From Paulinella micropora (taxonomy: Eukaryota; Cercozoa; Imbricatea; Euglyphida), in assembly GCA_009731375.1 (NCBI GenBank), contig BJOX01000377.1, positions 562,240 through 616,900 on the forward strand: a DNA stretch of 54,661 nucleotides, given 5' to 3'. Positions 1 through 10,884 of the stretch are shown in pieces. How positions within the stretch are numbered: the stretch's first letter is position 1; each line of letters starts with the position of its first letter. The notes under the pieces are model-generated. The model was not told the origin of the DNA. It made no database searches and worked only from the letters and a program-made list of their open reading frames with translations. Position numbers and translations under genes: made by a program.

Positions 1-1859
1 ACTTTCTTCGATTCTTGTTCTCCTTACTCAGATTACTTTCTCCTCCTTTTCTATATTGTATCTAGTATGAGGCACTTGGACCTACACACAGATAGTAATA
101 GAGAAGCTAGAAAAGCTCTCCTTGAGAAGTCGACAGTCGGTCGGATAGATTCTCAGACCTACCTTTAGAAAACGATCAGAGATTTGCAAAAATACTCTGA
201 CGTATGTGTGAGATAATGCAGATAAATGCACAAACTAGAAGGGTAGAGTGTTGTGCTCCTGTCCCTATGCTTGTTTGTGTTTTGTGTGTGTTCCTTCACT
301 CTTCTGTCCACCTCCTTCTTCTTGGTCTCTGTGTGAGAACAGCAAGAACGACAGAGAGTTTGTATCTGATGTCTCCTTGTGAGCACACAGATACTGATTG
401 GGCTAGAGGGTACGAGACACCTGCTTGAGACCAATCAAATTATTTGTTTTGTGAAAGAGTTATGAGGGAGCTGTGTTGGAGTATTTGTTTTCGTCTGACG
501 TCCCCGTGTGAGACAGGTCAGTGAAAATTCACTCTGTTGCCTGTGTGGCAAAGCAGAAAGAAATCACCCTAGTGATGTGGACTCTAAATGTAATGCCCCC
601 AACGATAGCTGGTAAAAAGTCGGTAATACAACCAAACACAGTCCTCAAGAATGAGAATGATGTCTCGTTGTATTAGCTCAGTGAAGCCAAAAAGGAAAAC
701 GGCAACAGACCAGGAATAAAATGGCATCAGGTCCAATCCGGACAAATAATACTGAAANNNNNNNNNNTGTACTTTTCACCGGCTATCCGGGGGTGATGCC
801 TACAAAGACAGTAAAGAAAAATTTATCCATGAAACTTTATTTAACACAAAGTCATTATGAGGGTGGGAAAAGATTGATTTCTCTTGCTAGAGCAGGTTGC
901 ATTCGTTTTTGCCTTTCTCACAGTCCTGTGAATATTCCCTGTGGAATCTGCACAACTAGTGAACATTCAGAACTACATGTCTTTAATGATTGTGCTTAAA
1001 CAATGCATATCATAAGGTCCCTTCAACTGAAATATTTTGGTTCGACCTTTTCTCCTGATGATACTATTTCTAGTAACCATTAGACATCTTTGTTAGGCTC
1101 TTGATCCTTAAACTCCTCTTTTCATACAAATGTTATGAGGGGTTTTCTGAAGGACTTCCATGTAGCCATTAAAGATTTTTTATAAGCTCTAGGGGTTGTC
1201 ATAAATCATATATAGGTTGCTGGGTTTCTTGTGGAGGTTTTTTGGAAACGTGGAGACTTGGATTTGTCCTTCATATTGAAATTGAAACCTTCTTGGATTC
1301 TGACATTCCAATTAGAGATTTTGAACTTTTCAGTACATTTAGATTGTAGCTTGAAATAAGTCATCCAGTAGTCCTGCTTCTGGTTTGTCTTTAGGAGAAT
1401 AGTTTCCGTAAAGGAAACTGCTTTCCTATTAAACTACTACTACTACTAAGGTTTTTTGAGGAAATAATCAGTCCTGACCCTATTGCGGAAAATCGCCCCA
1501 GAACTCTCCAACATTTTTCCCACACGGCTCCGTGTCCGCCAGAAGGTGAAAAACCGCTTTTTACGGATGCACGGAACACACAAGTTGTTGCTCAATGGAG
1601 AGATTCCGTCACAATTATTATTATTATTTTTTTTTTGAGACAAAGTATCGTCCGCTGGACTTTACCGTGTTTCGCAAATATTTGGGTGCCAAAAAATTTG
1701 TCTCTTTCCAGAACACTCTTTCGCTAACTCTGAGCCGATTCTTGCGGCTCTCAAAAAACACCGCTTTTACGGAACCTTTGCTGGTCCTTTGACTCTACAA
1801 GGACTTCAAAAAATTTTGCACAGGCAGACATGCCTTTTCATCCATCTGCTTCTGTAACC
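1..1859. other. Flanking host DNA, no gene recognised
   Basis: This is AT-rich sequence left of the Polinton insertion. The open frames here are short, lack recognisable motifs and have low-complexity translations, so none is called a gene. The stretch includes a 10-base assembly gap at 758-767 and a small ATT/T run near 1616-1637. The last six bases, 1854-1859 (GTAACC), are the left copy of the target-site duplication made when the element inserted. The right flank resumes at 21870 with GTAACT, so the pre-insertion site can be read by joining the two flanks. Confidence 0.7.
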
Positions 1860-2196
1860 AGTAGTATAGGGTGCCACTCTGTCACAGATCTTCAGTGCAG
1901 TTTCATCACAGAAACCACACTAAGAGCCGTTATTTAGTTTTGATGCTACCTGTTCTCTCTAAGTTCAAAACATCAATTTCATTAAAATCTCTCTTATTAC
2001 GAATTTCTCTCTGGACTACTTTACACAAAAAGCAAAAAGTTGTCCAGTGTCAGAGTTGGTGTAAGCAGAAAAAATACCGCACCAAGTGTGGCAAAGTTGG
2101 TGTTATCTGGTATCAGGTGTGAGAAGTGTTTTGCCACTAAGAGCAGTTATTTATAACAAATACAGAAAGACAAAAGAAAGAAAAAAGGCTATCTGT
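1860..2196 (+). repeat. Left terminal inverted repeat of the Polinton
   Basis: The 337 bases match the reverse complement of 21533-21869 without indels. The only difference seen is at 1944 (T here, G in the other copy when read in the same direction). The repeat begins AGTAGTATAGGG. An open frame inside it (1871-2122) is mirrored in the other TIR, but only because the repeat is duplicated; nothing suggests it is a gene. Confidence 0.95.
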
Positions 2197-2298
2197 TGAT
2201 ATTTGAAAGCCGACCGCTACGCTTGTCGTTTTCAAACATCGTTAAAAAAAATTAATTATTTTAAAGAAATAATATATTTGTATTATATATATAGAGAA

Positions 2299-2940
2299 AT
2301 GACAACATTGAAAATTTACAAAATCTTTAATGCTGAAGACCAAACCGACAAGGAATATTACATTGGAAGCACAACTCAAAAAAGATTATCAAGCAGGTTC
2401 AGTCATCATAAATTACTCAGCAAGAAAGGAATTAATAGAAAGTTATACAATCATATGAACAATAAAGGACTTCAAAATTTTAAGTGTGTTTTAATTCACG
2501 AGGAAGTAATTGAAAATTACAACATTGATAAACAAAGGGCGGTTGAACAGAAATATATAGATGAATTGAAACCTACATTAAATTTAAATAATGCTATTGG
2601 CCCTAATATTACTGATGGAACAAGAGAACGTCATAAATTTGATGAACGAGAATTTAAAGATGAGAACGAAAGGAAACGAATTGAATATCAAAAACAATAC
2701 CACAAGCAATATCATAAACAATATTATGAAAAAGAAAGTAAGAAAGTTAGAGAGTATCAAAAGCAATACTGGGCAATAAACAAAAACATTTTAAATTGTA
2801 AGCAAAAAGAGAGGTTTGATAAAATAAGAGAGAGTAAAAAATATTATTGTGAGTTATGTAATTTTATAGGTGTATCTCAATCAGCACTTATTACACACAA
2901 TAACTCCAAAAGACATATTCTCAGGAGTCAAGAAAATTGA
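2299..2940 (+). CDS. GIY-YIG nuclease-like protein with C-terminal Cys/His finger
   Basis: A 213-aa protein whose N-terminal domain carries the GIY-YIG signature in relaxed form: KIYKIF near residue 6, then YYIGSTT about 12 residues on, followed by the usual RLSSRFSHH helix. GIY-YIG domains cut DNA in homing endonucleases and in many giant-virus and mobile-element proteins. The middle (about residues 120-155) is rich in Lys, Gln and Tyr with a short KQYHKQY repeat. The C terminus has a C2H2-like pair (CELC, then two His). The ATG at 2299 is preferred over an in-frame one at 2203 because a TATATATA box sits just upstream at about 2285 and the domain starts immediately after it. A homing or element-spread role is inference. 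Confidence 0.8.
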   Translation: MTTLKIYKIFNAEDQTDKEYYIGSTTQKRLSSRFSHHKLLSKKGINRKLYNHMNNKGLQNFKCVLIHEEVIENYNIDKQRAVEQKYIDELKPTLNLNNAIGPNITDGTRERHKFDEREFKDENERKRIEYQKQYHKQYHKQYYEKESKKVREYQKQYWAINKNILNCKQKERFDKIRESKKYYCELCNFIGVSQSALITHNNSKRHILRSQEN

Positions 2941-5286
2941 ATTTCTATTTAAATGATTGAACATTTATAAATATAAAAAATTTCTATTTAATATTTAATT
3001 TAGAAAAAAAATTGACCCACTGATATATTATCAAACATGGAGACACACACGTATAACGGCAAGGTCTACAGGTTGGATAGATTAAGGGAATATAAGATAA
3101 ATTACGAAATCAAGTCTGTCAGGGGTCGGGATGTGCTATATATCAAACCGAAGGTAAGGGGTTATAAAATTGATACACCGACAGCCCAAAACTACTTGAA
3201 CCAAGTAAGAGGTGCGGTGTATTTTGAACACCATGCTATACCAATAGCACCACCTTTACCTACGATTGAAGAGAAAAAAGAAATGAAAGAAAATTACAGA
3301 GACTTGTTGAGGTATGGTAATTATGATATTATGAGGGACGACAGCAAGGAACACGAACTAGGGATAAATGAAAGCCGATATGCGGTAAGCATAAACGGCA
3401 ACTTCCGATCATTTACGATGCGCGATGTGATAAGATTTATTGAGATTGTATTGAACGACTTTGTAAGACGGCAATCACCCGCAGATAAGGTTAGTCTAGG
3501 TATTGAGTTTGTTGATTACTATGGAAAGGTATCAACAGGCTTACACCAAGTTAATCAAATCTCGGTTGAAAAAGTTTTAGAAAGATTGTCGGTAATATTT
3601 CAAAGCAACGAAACTCTTTATATGGACGAGAACGGAATAAACTTTGATAAATTAAAATTTGTGTTGAAATCTGTTAAAATGCCGACTGGAGGAACAAGGC
3701 TACAGGTTTTGAACAAATTGGATATCTACAGAAAGCAAGGAGTAATCTGTATTACTAACAGCGATAACTTATGCTTAGCACGAGCAATCGTTGTAGTCAA
3801 AGAAAAAATTGAAAAACACAAAAAAATACAAAACAATATTGATGGGAAGAAAGATACAGCAGGAAATGGCAGAGGCTTTACACGATGAAGCAAAAGTCAT
3901 TAAGGATGTGTGCGGAATACAAGAAATTAATACATTTGCTAATCACATTAAATACAATCTGGTTATTGTTGAATTCCCTGACAAAATCATTTATAAAACA
4001 GAACTACTTGATGCGAACGGCGAACGGCTGACTAACCTTTACATTCTAAAGACTGAAGGACATTACGATGCCATAACTAATATGAAGTCTATGCTAGGAA
4101 AAAAGAATTTCTGTGAGTTATGTCTAAGAGGGTATATGGAAAGACATGCCTGTGAAGCCAAATGTAGTATTTGTGAAACCAAGGGTTGTAAGGGAATAAA
4201 TGACAAGAGCCAGTGGAAAGAATGTGAGCAGTGTAATAGAAAGTTTCCAAACACTGAATGCTTTAATAACCACATGACGACAAACTGCGATGTTAAAGCA
4301 AAATGTAAATCGTGCGGGCTTAATTACAGAAAGAAGGATGAGCACAAATGCGGATACGCGAAATGCCGAAATTGTAAAATAGTGAAACCGCTTGAACACC
4401 AATGTGAAATAGTCCAAAAGAAATCTTACCGCCGTCAGAGCAATACATATTCTTTGACTTTGAAGCGACACAGGACACAGGCGAACACATTGTTAATCAT
4501 GCCGAAAGCCAGTATTACGATGCTAAGGAACCGCCAGTAATTCACAAGAACATTCAAGATTTCTGTAAGTGGGCTTTTGACACTAAACACAGCGGATTTA
4601 CATTTATCGCACACAATGCCCGCGGTTATGATTGTCAGTTTATTCTTAAGTGGCTAGTTGATAACGGACAAACTCCATTCGTAATCTATGAGGGAGGTAA
4701 GATTATGATGATGACACTTAAGAAGTATCGCTTCATAGACAGCCTAAGTTGTCTTACGATGCAGTTGTCAGACTTTCCAAAGACATTCGGGCTTACGGAA
4801 CTTAAGAAAGGTTTCTTCCCGCACTTCTTCAATACGGCAAAAAATAGAAACTATGTCGGTGTAATGCCACATAAGAAACATTACGGCTACGACACTATGC
4901 GAGGAGATAAACGAAAGGAATTTATTGAATGGTATGACAAACAAGTAAAAGAACATAACCAATTTGATATGGCAAAGGAAATTGCGGAGTATTGTCATTC
5001 AGATGTTGATATACTGAGAAAGGGTTGTATAGATTTTAGAAATCAGTTTCTAGAGTTTGGTATTGACCCTTTTCAATATACAACTATTGCGAGTTGTGTT
5101 ATGGCTTTGTATCGTGCTAAGTTTATGCCAGAGAATTCAATTGCGATATTGAAAGCGGAAAAGCAAAACAGGATGACTTCTAGGGCTTGTGTAGAATGGC
5201 TAGCATACAGAAGTAGGTTAGACAAAACCGATATTAAACACGCATTCAACGGAGGTGAAAAAATGTTTCAACTTGGACAATCTCGG

Positions 5287-5296
5287 NNNNNNNNNN
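5287..5296. other. Assembly gap with duplicated flanks
   Basis: Ten Ns separate two copies of the same 33-base stretch (5254-5286 and 5297-5329, one mismatch), each encoding GEKMFQLGQSR. The two contig ends overlap but were not merged, so the gap is artificial and the polymerase is probably continuous here. Confidence 0.85.
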
Positions 5297-5471
5297 GGTG
5301 AAAAAATGTTCCAACTTGGACAATCTCGGGTGTATGTTGATGGGTGGGATGAAAAAAACAAAACTGCTTATGAGTTTTACGGGTGTCATTGGCACGGATG
5401 TGATAAGTGTTGGAATAGAAATGCTATGAATGTGAAGAAGAATAAGACAATGGGTGAACTATATAAGGAAA

Positions 5472-5481
5472 NNNNNNNNNN
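5472..5481. other. Assembly gap inside the polymerase gene
   Basis: Ten Ns, probably a fixed-size placeholder, lie in the pPolB coding region between the exonuclease and palm motifs. The true length is unknown, so the reading frame across it cannot be judged. Confidence 0.9.
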
Positions 5482-7139
5482 GCAACTTAGCGAACAAGCG
5501 AAAGTAATAAGTATCTGGGAGTGCGAATGGAGCCTGATGAAAACCAGTGAAAGAATGGCCGAGGATACAAACGAACGAATTACGGAACAAGAAGGACTAA
5601 ACCCACGAGAGGCAATGTTTGGAGGTAGAGTGAATGCTCTGAAATTGTATTGGAAATCACGACATGATAATGAGTATGCGAAATATATTGACATATGCTC
5701 ACTTTACCGACTGTCATGTATTACGACCTTTATCCAAGCGGGCACCATATAATCATTAGACCAAGCAACGAAGAGGAAAGAAAAGAGATGAAAAACAAAA
5801 TTATAAACAGAGAATATTTTGGAGTGGCTAAAGTTAAGATGCTACCGCCGAGGGGCTTACTACACCCAGTCTTACCGAAGGCGGACAGAGGCAAGATGAT
5901 GTATTACTTATGCGATAAGTGCGGAATGACCGAGCAACACGGAGAATGTAAGCACACAGATAAAGAACGAGTAATAACGGGCACATGGGCAACTCCAGAA
6001 ATTTACAAGGCCTTAGACAAAGGGTATAAGTTAATAAAAGTATATGAAGTATGGCACTGGAAAGAACAAAGCAGTAGCCTATTCAAAGAATACATAAAGA
6101 CATTCTTGAAAGTAAAACAAGAGTCCAGCGGATACCCCGCGGGATGTAATACGGAAGCAGAAAAACAAAATTACATAAACAGCATGGAAGATAAAATGGG
6201 TGTAAAGATGGATGGAAGCAAAATATTCAAAAACGAAGGACGGAGAGCAGTGGCTAAGTTGTGCTTGAACTCTTTATGGGGTAAGTTTGGACAGAAACAA
6301 AATAAAACACAGAACAAAATGATAAAGGATAAAGATACCTTATACAAACTATTGAACGATAAATCAGTGGATAATATAAATATTAACATAATTAACGACA
6401 AAATTGTAGAAGCCAGTTATGACTTAAAACAGGATGCGGTGAGCGACCCGATTAAAACAAATATTGTAGTTGCTTTATTTACTACATGCCACGCGAGAAT
6501 GAGACTTTACAATATGATGGACATATTAGGTAATAGGATATTGTATCATGACACAGACAGCGTAATATACACGACTAACAAAGAAATTAATCAGGTTGAT
6601 GTAGAGACAGGTGATTTACTTGGAGATTGGACAGATGAATTAAAGGGAGCGAAAATAAAAACCTTTGTGGGAGGCGGGCCGAAATGTTATGGATACTTAT
6701 TAGATAATGGTAAAGCCAGTATGAAAGTAAAAGGATTTAGTATGAACTATGAAACGAAAAAAGCATTGAATTTACCGAATATGTTAAGTGTGATAAGTTG
6801 TGGGCTAGGTATTACGAACACTGAATTATTTGAGAATGGTAAAAATGAATTGGCTGAATTGTTGGAGACTGATGAAGAATTACGGATTGCTAAGCGAATT
6901 GAGAAGTCTGGAAAAGTAGTTATAATAGAAAACAACAAAATTACAAGAGACAAACAAAAGAAAAAATAACAAGCGAATACTTAAAAAAGATATTTAGTTT
7001 TACATATACGAAAAGACAAGTTATTGGAATTGTAGAGAATGCGATTGAAACTAGACCTTTTGGATTTTAAAAAATAAAATATCAAATATCAAATAATTAA
7101 TTTTTTTCCATAAAATTTTTTACCAGTCTATATAGACCA

Positions 7140-7427
7140 ATGACCACACTTACCAGACTATGCGAGAAGTTTGAACAACTTTCAATTCAGAAGAATAAGG
7201 AATTCTTTTCAGTAAGAGATGTGCAACAGATAATTGATGAAGAAATTAAGTCAATTGAAAAAAGTAGAGAAGGAAAGCCAAAGGATACTTTTCCGTTTGG
7301 CAAATATAAAGGTAAGAAAATTCAAGATGTTGCGACCATTGACAAACCATACCTTGAATGGGTTATGAAACAGCCTTGGTTTGAAAAATTTACAGACATT
7401 AAAAGTGAAGTAAAAAAATATTTATAA
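7140..7427 (+). CDS. Small protein with ExoX C-terminal-like domain (copy 1)
   Basis: A 95-aa protein. Residues about 50-80 (FPFGKYKGKKIQDVA, then KPYLEWVMKQ) match the pattern of the small C-terminal domain of exodeoxyribonuclease X-like proteins (GKYKGK, then a hydrophobic YLxW helix). The nuclease domain itself is absent, so catalysis is not expected; DNA binding or partner recruitment is more likely. The next gene (7459) encodes a diverged copy of the same C-terminal module, with only 31 bases between them. The element TCTATATAGA ends 3 bp before the ATG. It lies directly downstream of the polymerase, which suggests but does not prove a replication role. Confidence 0.75.
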   Translation: MTTLTRLCEKFEQLSIQKNKEFFSVRDVQQIIDEEIKSIEKSREGKPKDTFPFGKYKGKKIQDVATIDKPYLEWVMKQPWFEKFTDIKSEVKKYL

Positions 7428-7458
7428 TAAAAATTAATATTTACATTATATACAAATT

Positions 7459-7890
7459 ATGTCGGACCTTAATACTAAACAAGACTACTTAAACGAAATT
7501 GAAAAATGGAACCTTGACGGAGAAATTAAAAAGCCAACAATTAAATGGACTAAACCTGACATTGTATCTTTCTACGAGCAATACAAACCACGTGATGATA
7601 ATGTGAAAGTAGTTATACCATTGGAGGCTACATTAGAAAAAATGATGGAGGAACAAAGCACTCCTTTTAAAGCAACTGATTTAAAAGAGACTGGTATCAC
7701 TGAAATAAAGGCTAATGTTGGTGAAGAAATAGCAAAGAAAGAAGAAGATGAAACTGATATTTTTCTTCAATATGGTAAGTATAAAAAAATGAAAATTGAA
7801 GATGTCGCTAATATTGACAAACCATACCTTGAATATTTAATCCAAGACCCTTATTTTAATAAAAAAGATGCGGTAAAAAAATATCTTTGA
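7459..7890 (+). CDS. Small protein with ExoX C-terminal-like domain (copy 2)
   Basis: A 143-aa protein. Its last 45 residues (QYGKYKKMKIEDVA, KPYLEYLIQDPYF, KKYL) repeat the C-terminal module of the preceding gene and identify it as a paralogue. The first 95 residues are different: a short helical, SAP-like stretch (KQDYLNEIEKW and WTKPDIVSFYEQY) followed by an acidic linker. A TATATA box lies at 7447-7452. Convergent genes begin beyond an AT-rich spacer (7891-7999). The biochemical function is unknown. Confidence 0.75.
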   Translation: MSDLNTKQDYLNEIEKWNLDGEIKKPTIKWTKPDIVSFYEQYKPRDDNVKVVIPLEATLEKMMEEQSTPFKATDLKETGITEIKANVGEEIAKKEEDETDIFLQYGKYKKMKIEDVANIDKPYLEYLIQDPYFNKKDAVKKYL

Positions 7891-7999
7891 TATTTTATTC
7901 ACCCGCTACGCGGTTTCATAAAACATCGTTTTTTTTTCTTCCTTTTTTTTCACTTTACCTTTCACAATGTTTGTTGAAGACGTAGTCTGAAACAAATAT

Positions 8000-9238
8000 C
8001 TATTGGTCCTCTACGAAGTTAGCAATTATATTGACATTTCCTCCTCCACCTGCCGAGACGGCCTTTTGTGTAAAAGTCAATACATCACTAGGAGTTAGAT
8101 ATATATCATAAGTTCTAAGATTTATTTGTTGAGTTGATTGAGAATTTACGTAAAGTTTAAAAATTGTTGTTCCGTTGGCAACGGCACTTGCCTTTGTATC
8201 AGTATCTACAATTGAATACTTGGAATCAACATCTGCAAAACCTGCTCCAGTTAGTGTTCCATTCAATACCATTCTAACAACATTTGACTTAGTATCTTCA
8301 TTTGTAATACTTATCAAAGTTGGATAAACATTTGAATAATTTGATAAATTAGCACCGCCCGCATCAAATACCGCTTTGTTTCTTATACTAATAATAGGAC
8401 TTTCAGTGGTGTTTGCTGCTTTACTTTCTTCCACTTCGTTTGTTATACTTGTGTTTATCGTATTCGTACCCTCAATGAATAAACTGGCACTCGCTGTTTT
8501 AAGAGTTTGTATTCCAGTTTTTGCATCATTTTTCATTACTGCTGTAAATGGTAATGTAGTATTTTGTAGGCTTACACCAGTATTAGCATTTGCGTACTCA
8601 ATCATATGAACTAATTGAAATAATCCTGTTATGGGATTTTCAATATCAAACTTAATAGCACCAAACCCGAGATACTGAAATTGAATTTGAAATACATTTC
8701 CTCTGTTCCATTTCATCTCGGGCATAGCATAATTTCCATCGCAAGGGCCATCCCAGTCTTTTTGGTCAATATATTCTACGTTACCTCCTGTACAATGTAC
8801 GATATACATTCCTGCTTGATCCTTGTAAAAATAAAATCCATCATCAAGCCCACTTCCTATTCCAGTAAATGAATAGTAATCTTTTGTATCATCCGTTGTC
8901 CATATAGCAGTAAAGCGGGCAAGGACACCTGTTCCAGTTCTATATTTTATTCTCCTTTTACTTACCAGTCTAGCATCCGCCGTCGCATCCGCTTGAGTTT
9001 TCAACTCAGCCATATTATTCAAAAATGACACAGACGATTTTGTTTCTGTTTTTGTCCATATCCTAGTATTAATGGTATATGGAAAGATTTTCTGTAAAAC
9101 TGGTGTTAATTGACCTACTACTGCTTCGCCAAAAGCGGTTTTTGAATGATTTGTTTCAATATCACCATCATATCCAACACTGACATTTATAAATTCTCCG
9201 TCTGGATTTTGTGCTATCAAATTTCTCTGGTGGGACAT
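8000..9238 (-). CDS. Putative virion attachment or surface protein
   Basis: A 412-aa protein with no membrane segment and a beta-rich, Gly/Asn/Thr-rich composition. The central part (FQIQFQYLGFGAIKF, then a VHMIEYAN segment and a TLPF motif) resembles a module I associate with structural or adhesion proteins of phages and aquatic viruses. It is separated from the major capsid gene by 69 bases on the same strand, which supports a virion role. It ends in a Gly-rich strand (SAGGGGNVNIIANFVEDQ). The family is not securely recognised; the receptor-binding role is inference from position and composition. Confidence 0.65.
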   Translation of the reverse strand: MSHQRNLIAQNPDGEFINVSVGYDGDIETNHSKTAFGEAVVGQLTPVLQKIFPYTINTRIWTKTETKSSVSFLNNMAELKTQADATADARLVSKRRIKYRTGTGVLARFTAIWTTDDTKDYYSFTGIGSGLDDGFYFYKDQAGMYIVHCTGGNVEYIDQKDWDGPCDGNYAMPEMKWNRGNVFQIQFQYLGFGAIKFDIENPITGLFQLVHMIEYANANTGVSLQNTTLPFTAVMKNDAKTGIQTLKTASASLFIEGTNTINTSITNEVEESKAANTTESPIISIRNKAVFDAGGANLSNYSNVYPTLISITNEDTKSNVVRMVLNGTLTGAGFADVDSKYSIVDTDTKASAVANGTTIFKLYVNSQSTQQINLRTYDIYLTPSDVLTFTQKAVSAGGGGNVNIIANFVEDQ

Positions 9239-9307
9239 TCCTATATTGAATGAAAAAAAATAATAAAACTAACTTTTTTAAAATATTTTTTGTTGAATTG
9301 TGTGTGC

Positions 9308-10765
9308 TTATGAAATAGTAATAAAATTTGACTTAACCTGAACCTCCCGCTGAGTGATTGCTACACTTACATGCTGATGAGGATTATTCTGTGTAGTGCT
9401 AATGAAATCCCATCGTCTCTCATTGGAAAGGTCAAGCCCGCTAACTTCATTTTGGTCTTTGCTCCACAGCGGGCGGGTATTATCCCAAGTATCAACCCAG
9501 AACCAGTTGTATTGATACACATTTGAATTCATCAAAACAGAACCTTCAAGTTTAGGTTTCAAGCACATATAATCTTCAAAGGTAGCGGGATATATTTCAA
9601 ATTCTTGAAGTCGCGCCCCGTCAAGTGTGGTATGGAAACTGGTAGTCTTAGCAGTTGCTCTGTTATCAATATCATAAGCGGTATTCTTGTTTTCGGTGTT
9701 GTTAAAGAGTGTGTGATAAATTTTCTTCAACCTTTTACCATGCCCTCTATCAAAGCGGAGAATAATGTTTTGTGTAGTGGATTGAGCAATGGAATTTTTA
9801 TAAACATAAGGATAATCAATATTAAAACTCATACCTTCAGCACTCGCCACCTTTTGTTGAATTGATTGAATGACATCGGGATTAGTCTCTACCGCAAGGA
9901 ACAAGTTAAGACCAGAAACAGTTACATTACCAGCGGCGGCAACAAGCACTCCTCCACCCGGAGACGAAGCATCGTTATTGTAATAATAAATTTTAGGGGT
10001 CTGTTGCCATACAATCCTCATATTCAAAATCTCTGGAAACATAATAGTCTTATCAAGGGCAAAAATGGTATTGTAAAGCATACCGAGATTAATCTTAACA
10101 GCAATAGAAGGCTCAGCAGAAGTAACCGCACCACTAGAGAAATACTTAGCCTCATTATATTCAACATTAACAAGGCTATAGGTTCCAGCAGTGCCATCAG
10201 ATAGAGCGGAATCGTCGTGGCGACGAGCATTTGCACTAGGCACTTTGTAGTATGTTTGAATTGCGTCTCTAACAGTATCGTAGGCTACTGAAGTATCAAT
10301 TGCTCGCCTTTCTGCTCTACTTCCAATAACAATCTTTCCTGCATTACACTTTTGAAGCATACATCCCGCACCACTTCCATTATCGTGGTTTTCAAGTGTC
10401 AGAAAGTCCTTCATAGAAGTCTCAGCCTTCCAAATAATCTTTGTAAAATTATCAACTTCATTTACATCGCACAGATAAACACCGCTACGTGTTTGGAGTT
10501 GAATTTGTCTAATAGGAGACAGACAATCCATATAGCATTTGTTATAGTTCGCTGCAATTACTGGTGGGGCATAAGTAAAACTCAAGACAGAGCGGGCTAA
10601 GTTAAATGGCCTGCTGATAAGGTCAAAGTTGCTTTCTTGTCCTCCTGCGGTAGTAACAGTAATATTTCCAGCACCTTCTCGCGGAGTTAGTTTATTCAAA
10701 CGATACGAAGCACTGATGTAGTCAGTTCTAGAAAAGTCTAGTTCGCCTCCGTGTTGAGTAGGCAT
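9308..10765 (-). CDS. mcp: Major capsid protein (double jelly-roll type)
   Basis: A 485-aa protein with the length, beta-rich composition and gene neighbourhood of Polinton major capsid proteins, which form hexons by trimerising double jelly rolls. Features are an N-terminal segment MPTQHGGELDFSRTDY, an SRPFNLARSVLSF strand region, a second jelly-roll start near DPYVYKNS-like residues in the middle, and a C-terminal WFWVDTWDN and QREVQVKSNF. The ATG at 10765 is chosen because the extra upstream in-frame residues are AT-rich leader with no structural sense. The frame is fully open, unlike the polymerase. The penton-like gene lies just upstream on the same strand. Confidence 0.88.
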   Translation of the reverse strand: MPTQHGGELDFSRTDYISASYRLNKLTPREGAGNITVTTAGGQESNFDLISRPFNLARSVLSFTYAPPVIAANYNKCYMDCLSPIRQIQLQTRSGVYLCDVNEVDNFTKIIWKAETSMKDFLTLENHDNGSGAGCMLQKCNAGKIVIGSRAERRAIDTSVAYDTVRDAIQTYYKVPSANARRHDDSALSDGTAGTYSLVNVEYNEAKYFSSGAVTSAEPSIAVKINLGMLYNTIFALDKTIMFPEILNMRIVWQQTPKIYYYNNDASSPGGGVLVAAAGNVTVSGLNLFLAVETNPDVIQSIQQKVASAEGMSFNIDYPYVYKNSIAQSTTQNIILRFDRGHGKRLKKIYHTLFNNTENKNTAYDIDNRATAKTTSFHTTLDGARLQEFEIYPATFEDYMCLKPKLEGSVLMNSNVYQYNWFWVDTWDNTRPLWSKDQNEVSGLDLSNERRWDFISTTQNNPHQHVSVAITQREVQVKSNFITIS

Positions 10766-10884
10766 TTTGTTTTTAGTTTTTTGGCAGTTGTGGAAAATTA
10801 ACCAATTCACCAGAATATATTAGAAAGATTTTAAAAATCTTTAAGCAAAAATAAAAAATAAAAAAAAATAATTCTAAAATTAAT

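Larger units (their letters stand above)
3037..7070 (+). pseudogene. polB: Protein-primed family B DNA polymerase (pPolB), interrupted by frameshifts and gaps
   Basis: Successive reading frames together encode a Polinton pPolB, the replicative polymerase that starts from a protein primer. The order is an N-terminal domain (from 3037), a Cys-rich zinc-binding insert (about 4110-4410), Exo I (FFDFEA, about 4450), Exo II (HNARGYD, about 4612), Exo III (YCHSDVDIL, about 4990), motif A (DICSLY, about 5690), motif B (NSLWGKFG, about 6268) and motif C (DTDS, about 6550). Frame changes occur near 3845, 4410, 5705 and 6960. Assembly gaps lie at 5287-5296 and 5472-5481. The C-terminal end, typical of the family, is reached at 7070 in yet another frame. 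Catalytic residues survive wherever they can be read. The breaks may be sequencing errors in homopolymers (for example a missing C at SLYP) or real decay. A TATATTA box lies 7 bp upstream of the start. Confidence 0.9.

Noticed and set aside
721-999. 92-codon frame across an assembly gap
   Set aside because: Translation through Ns, no recognisable motif and no supporting context.
1871-2122. 83-codon frame mirrored at 21607-21858
   Set aside because: It is present twice only because it lies in the TIRs; no domain or promoter box.
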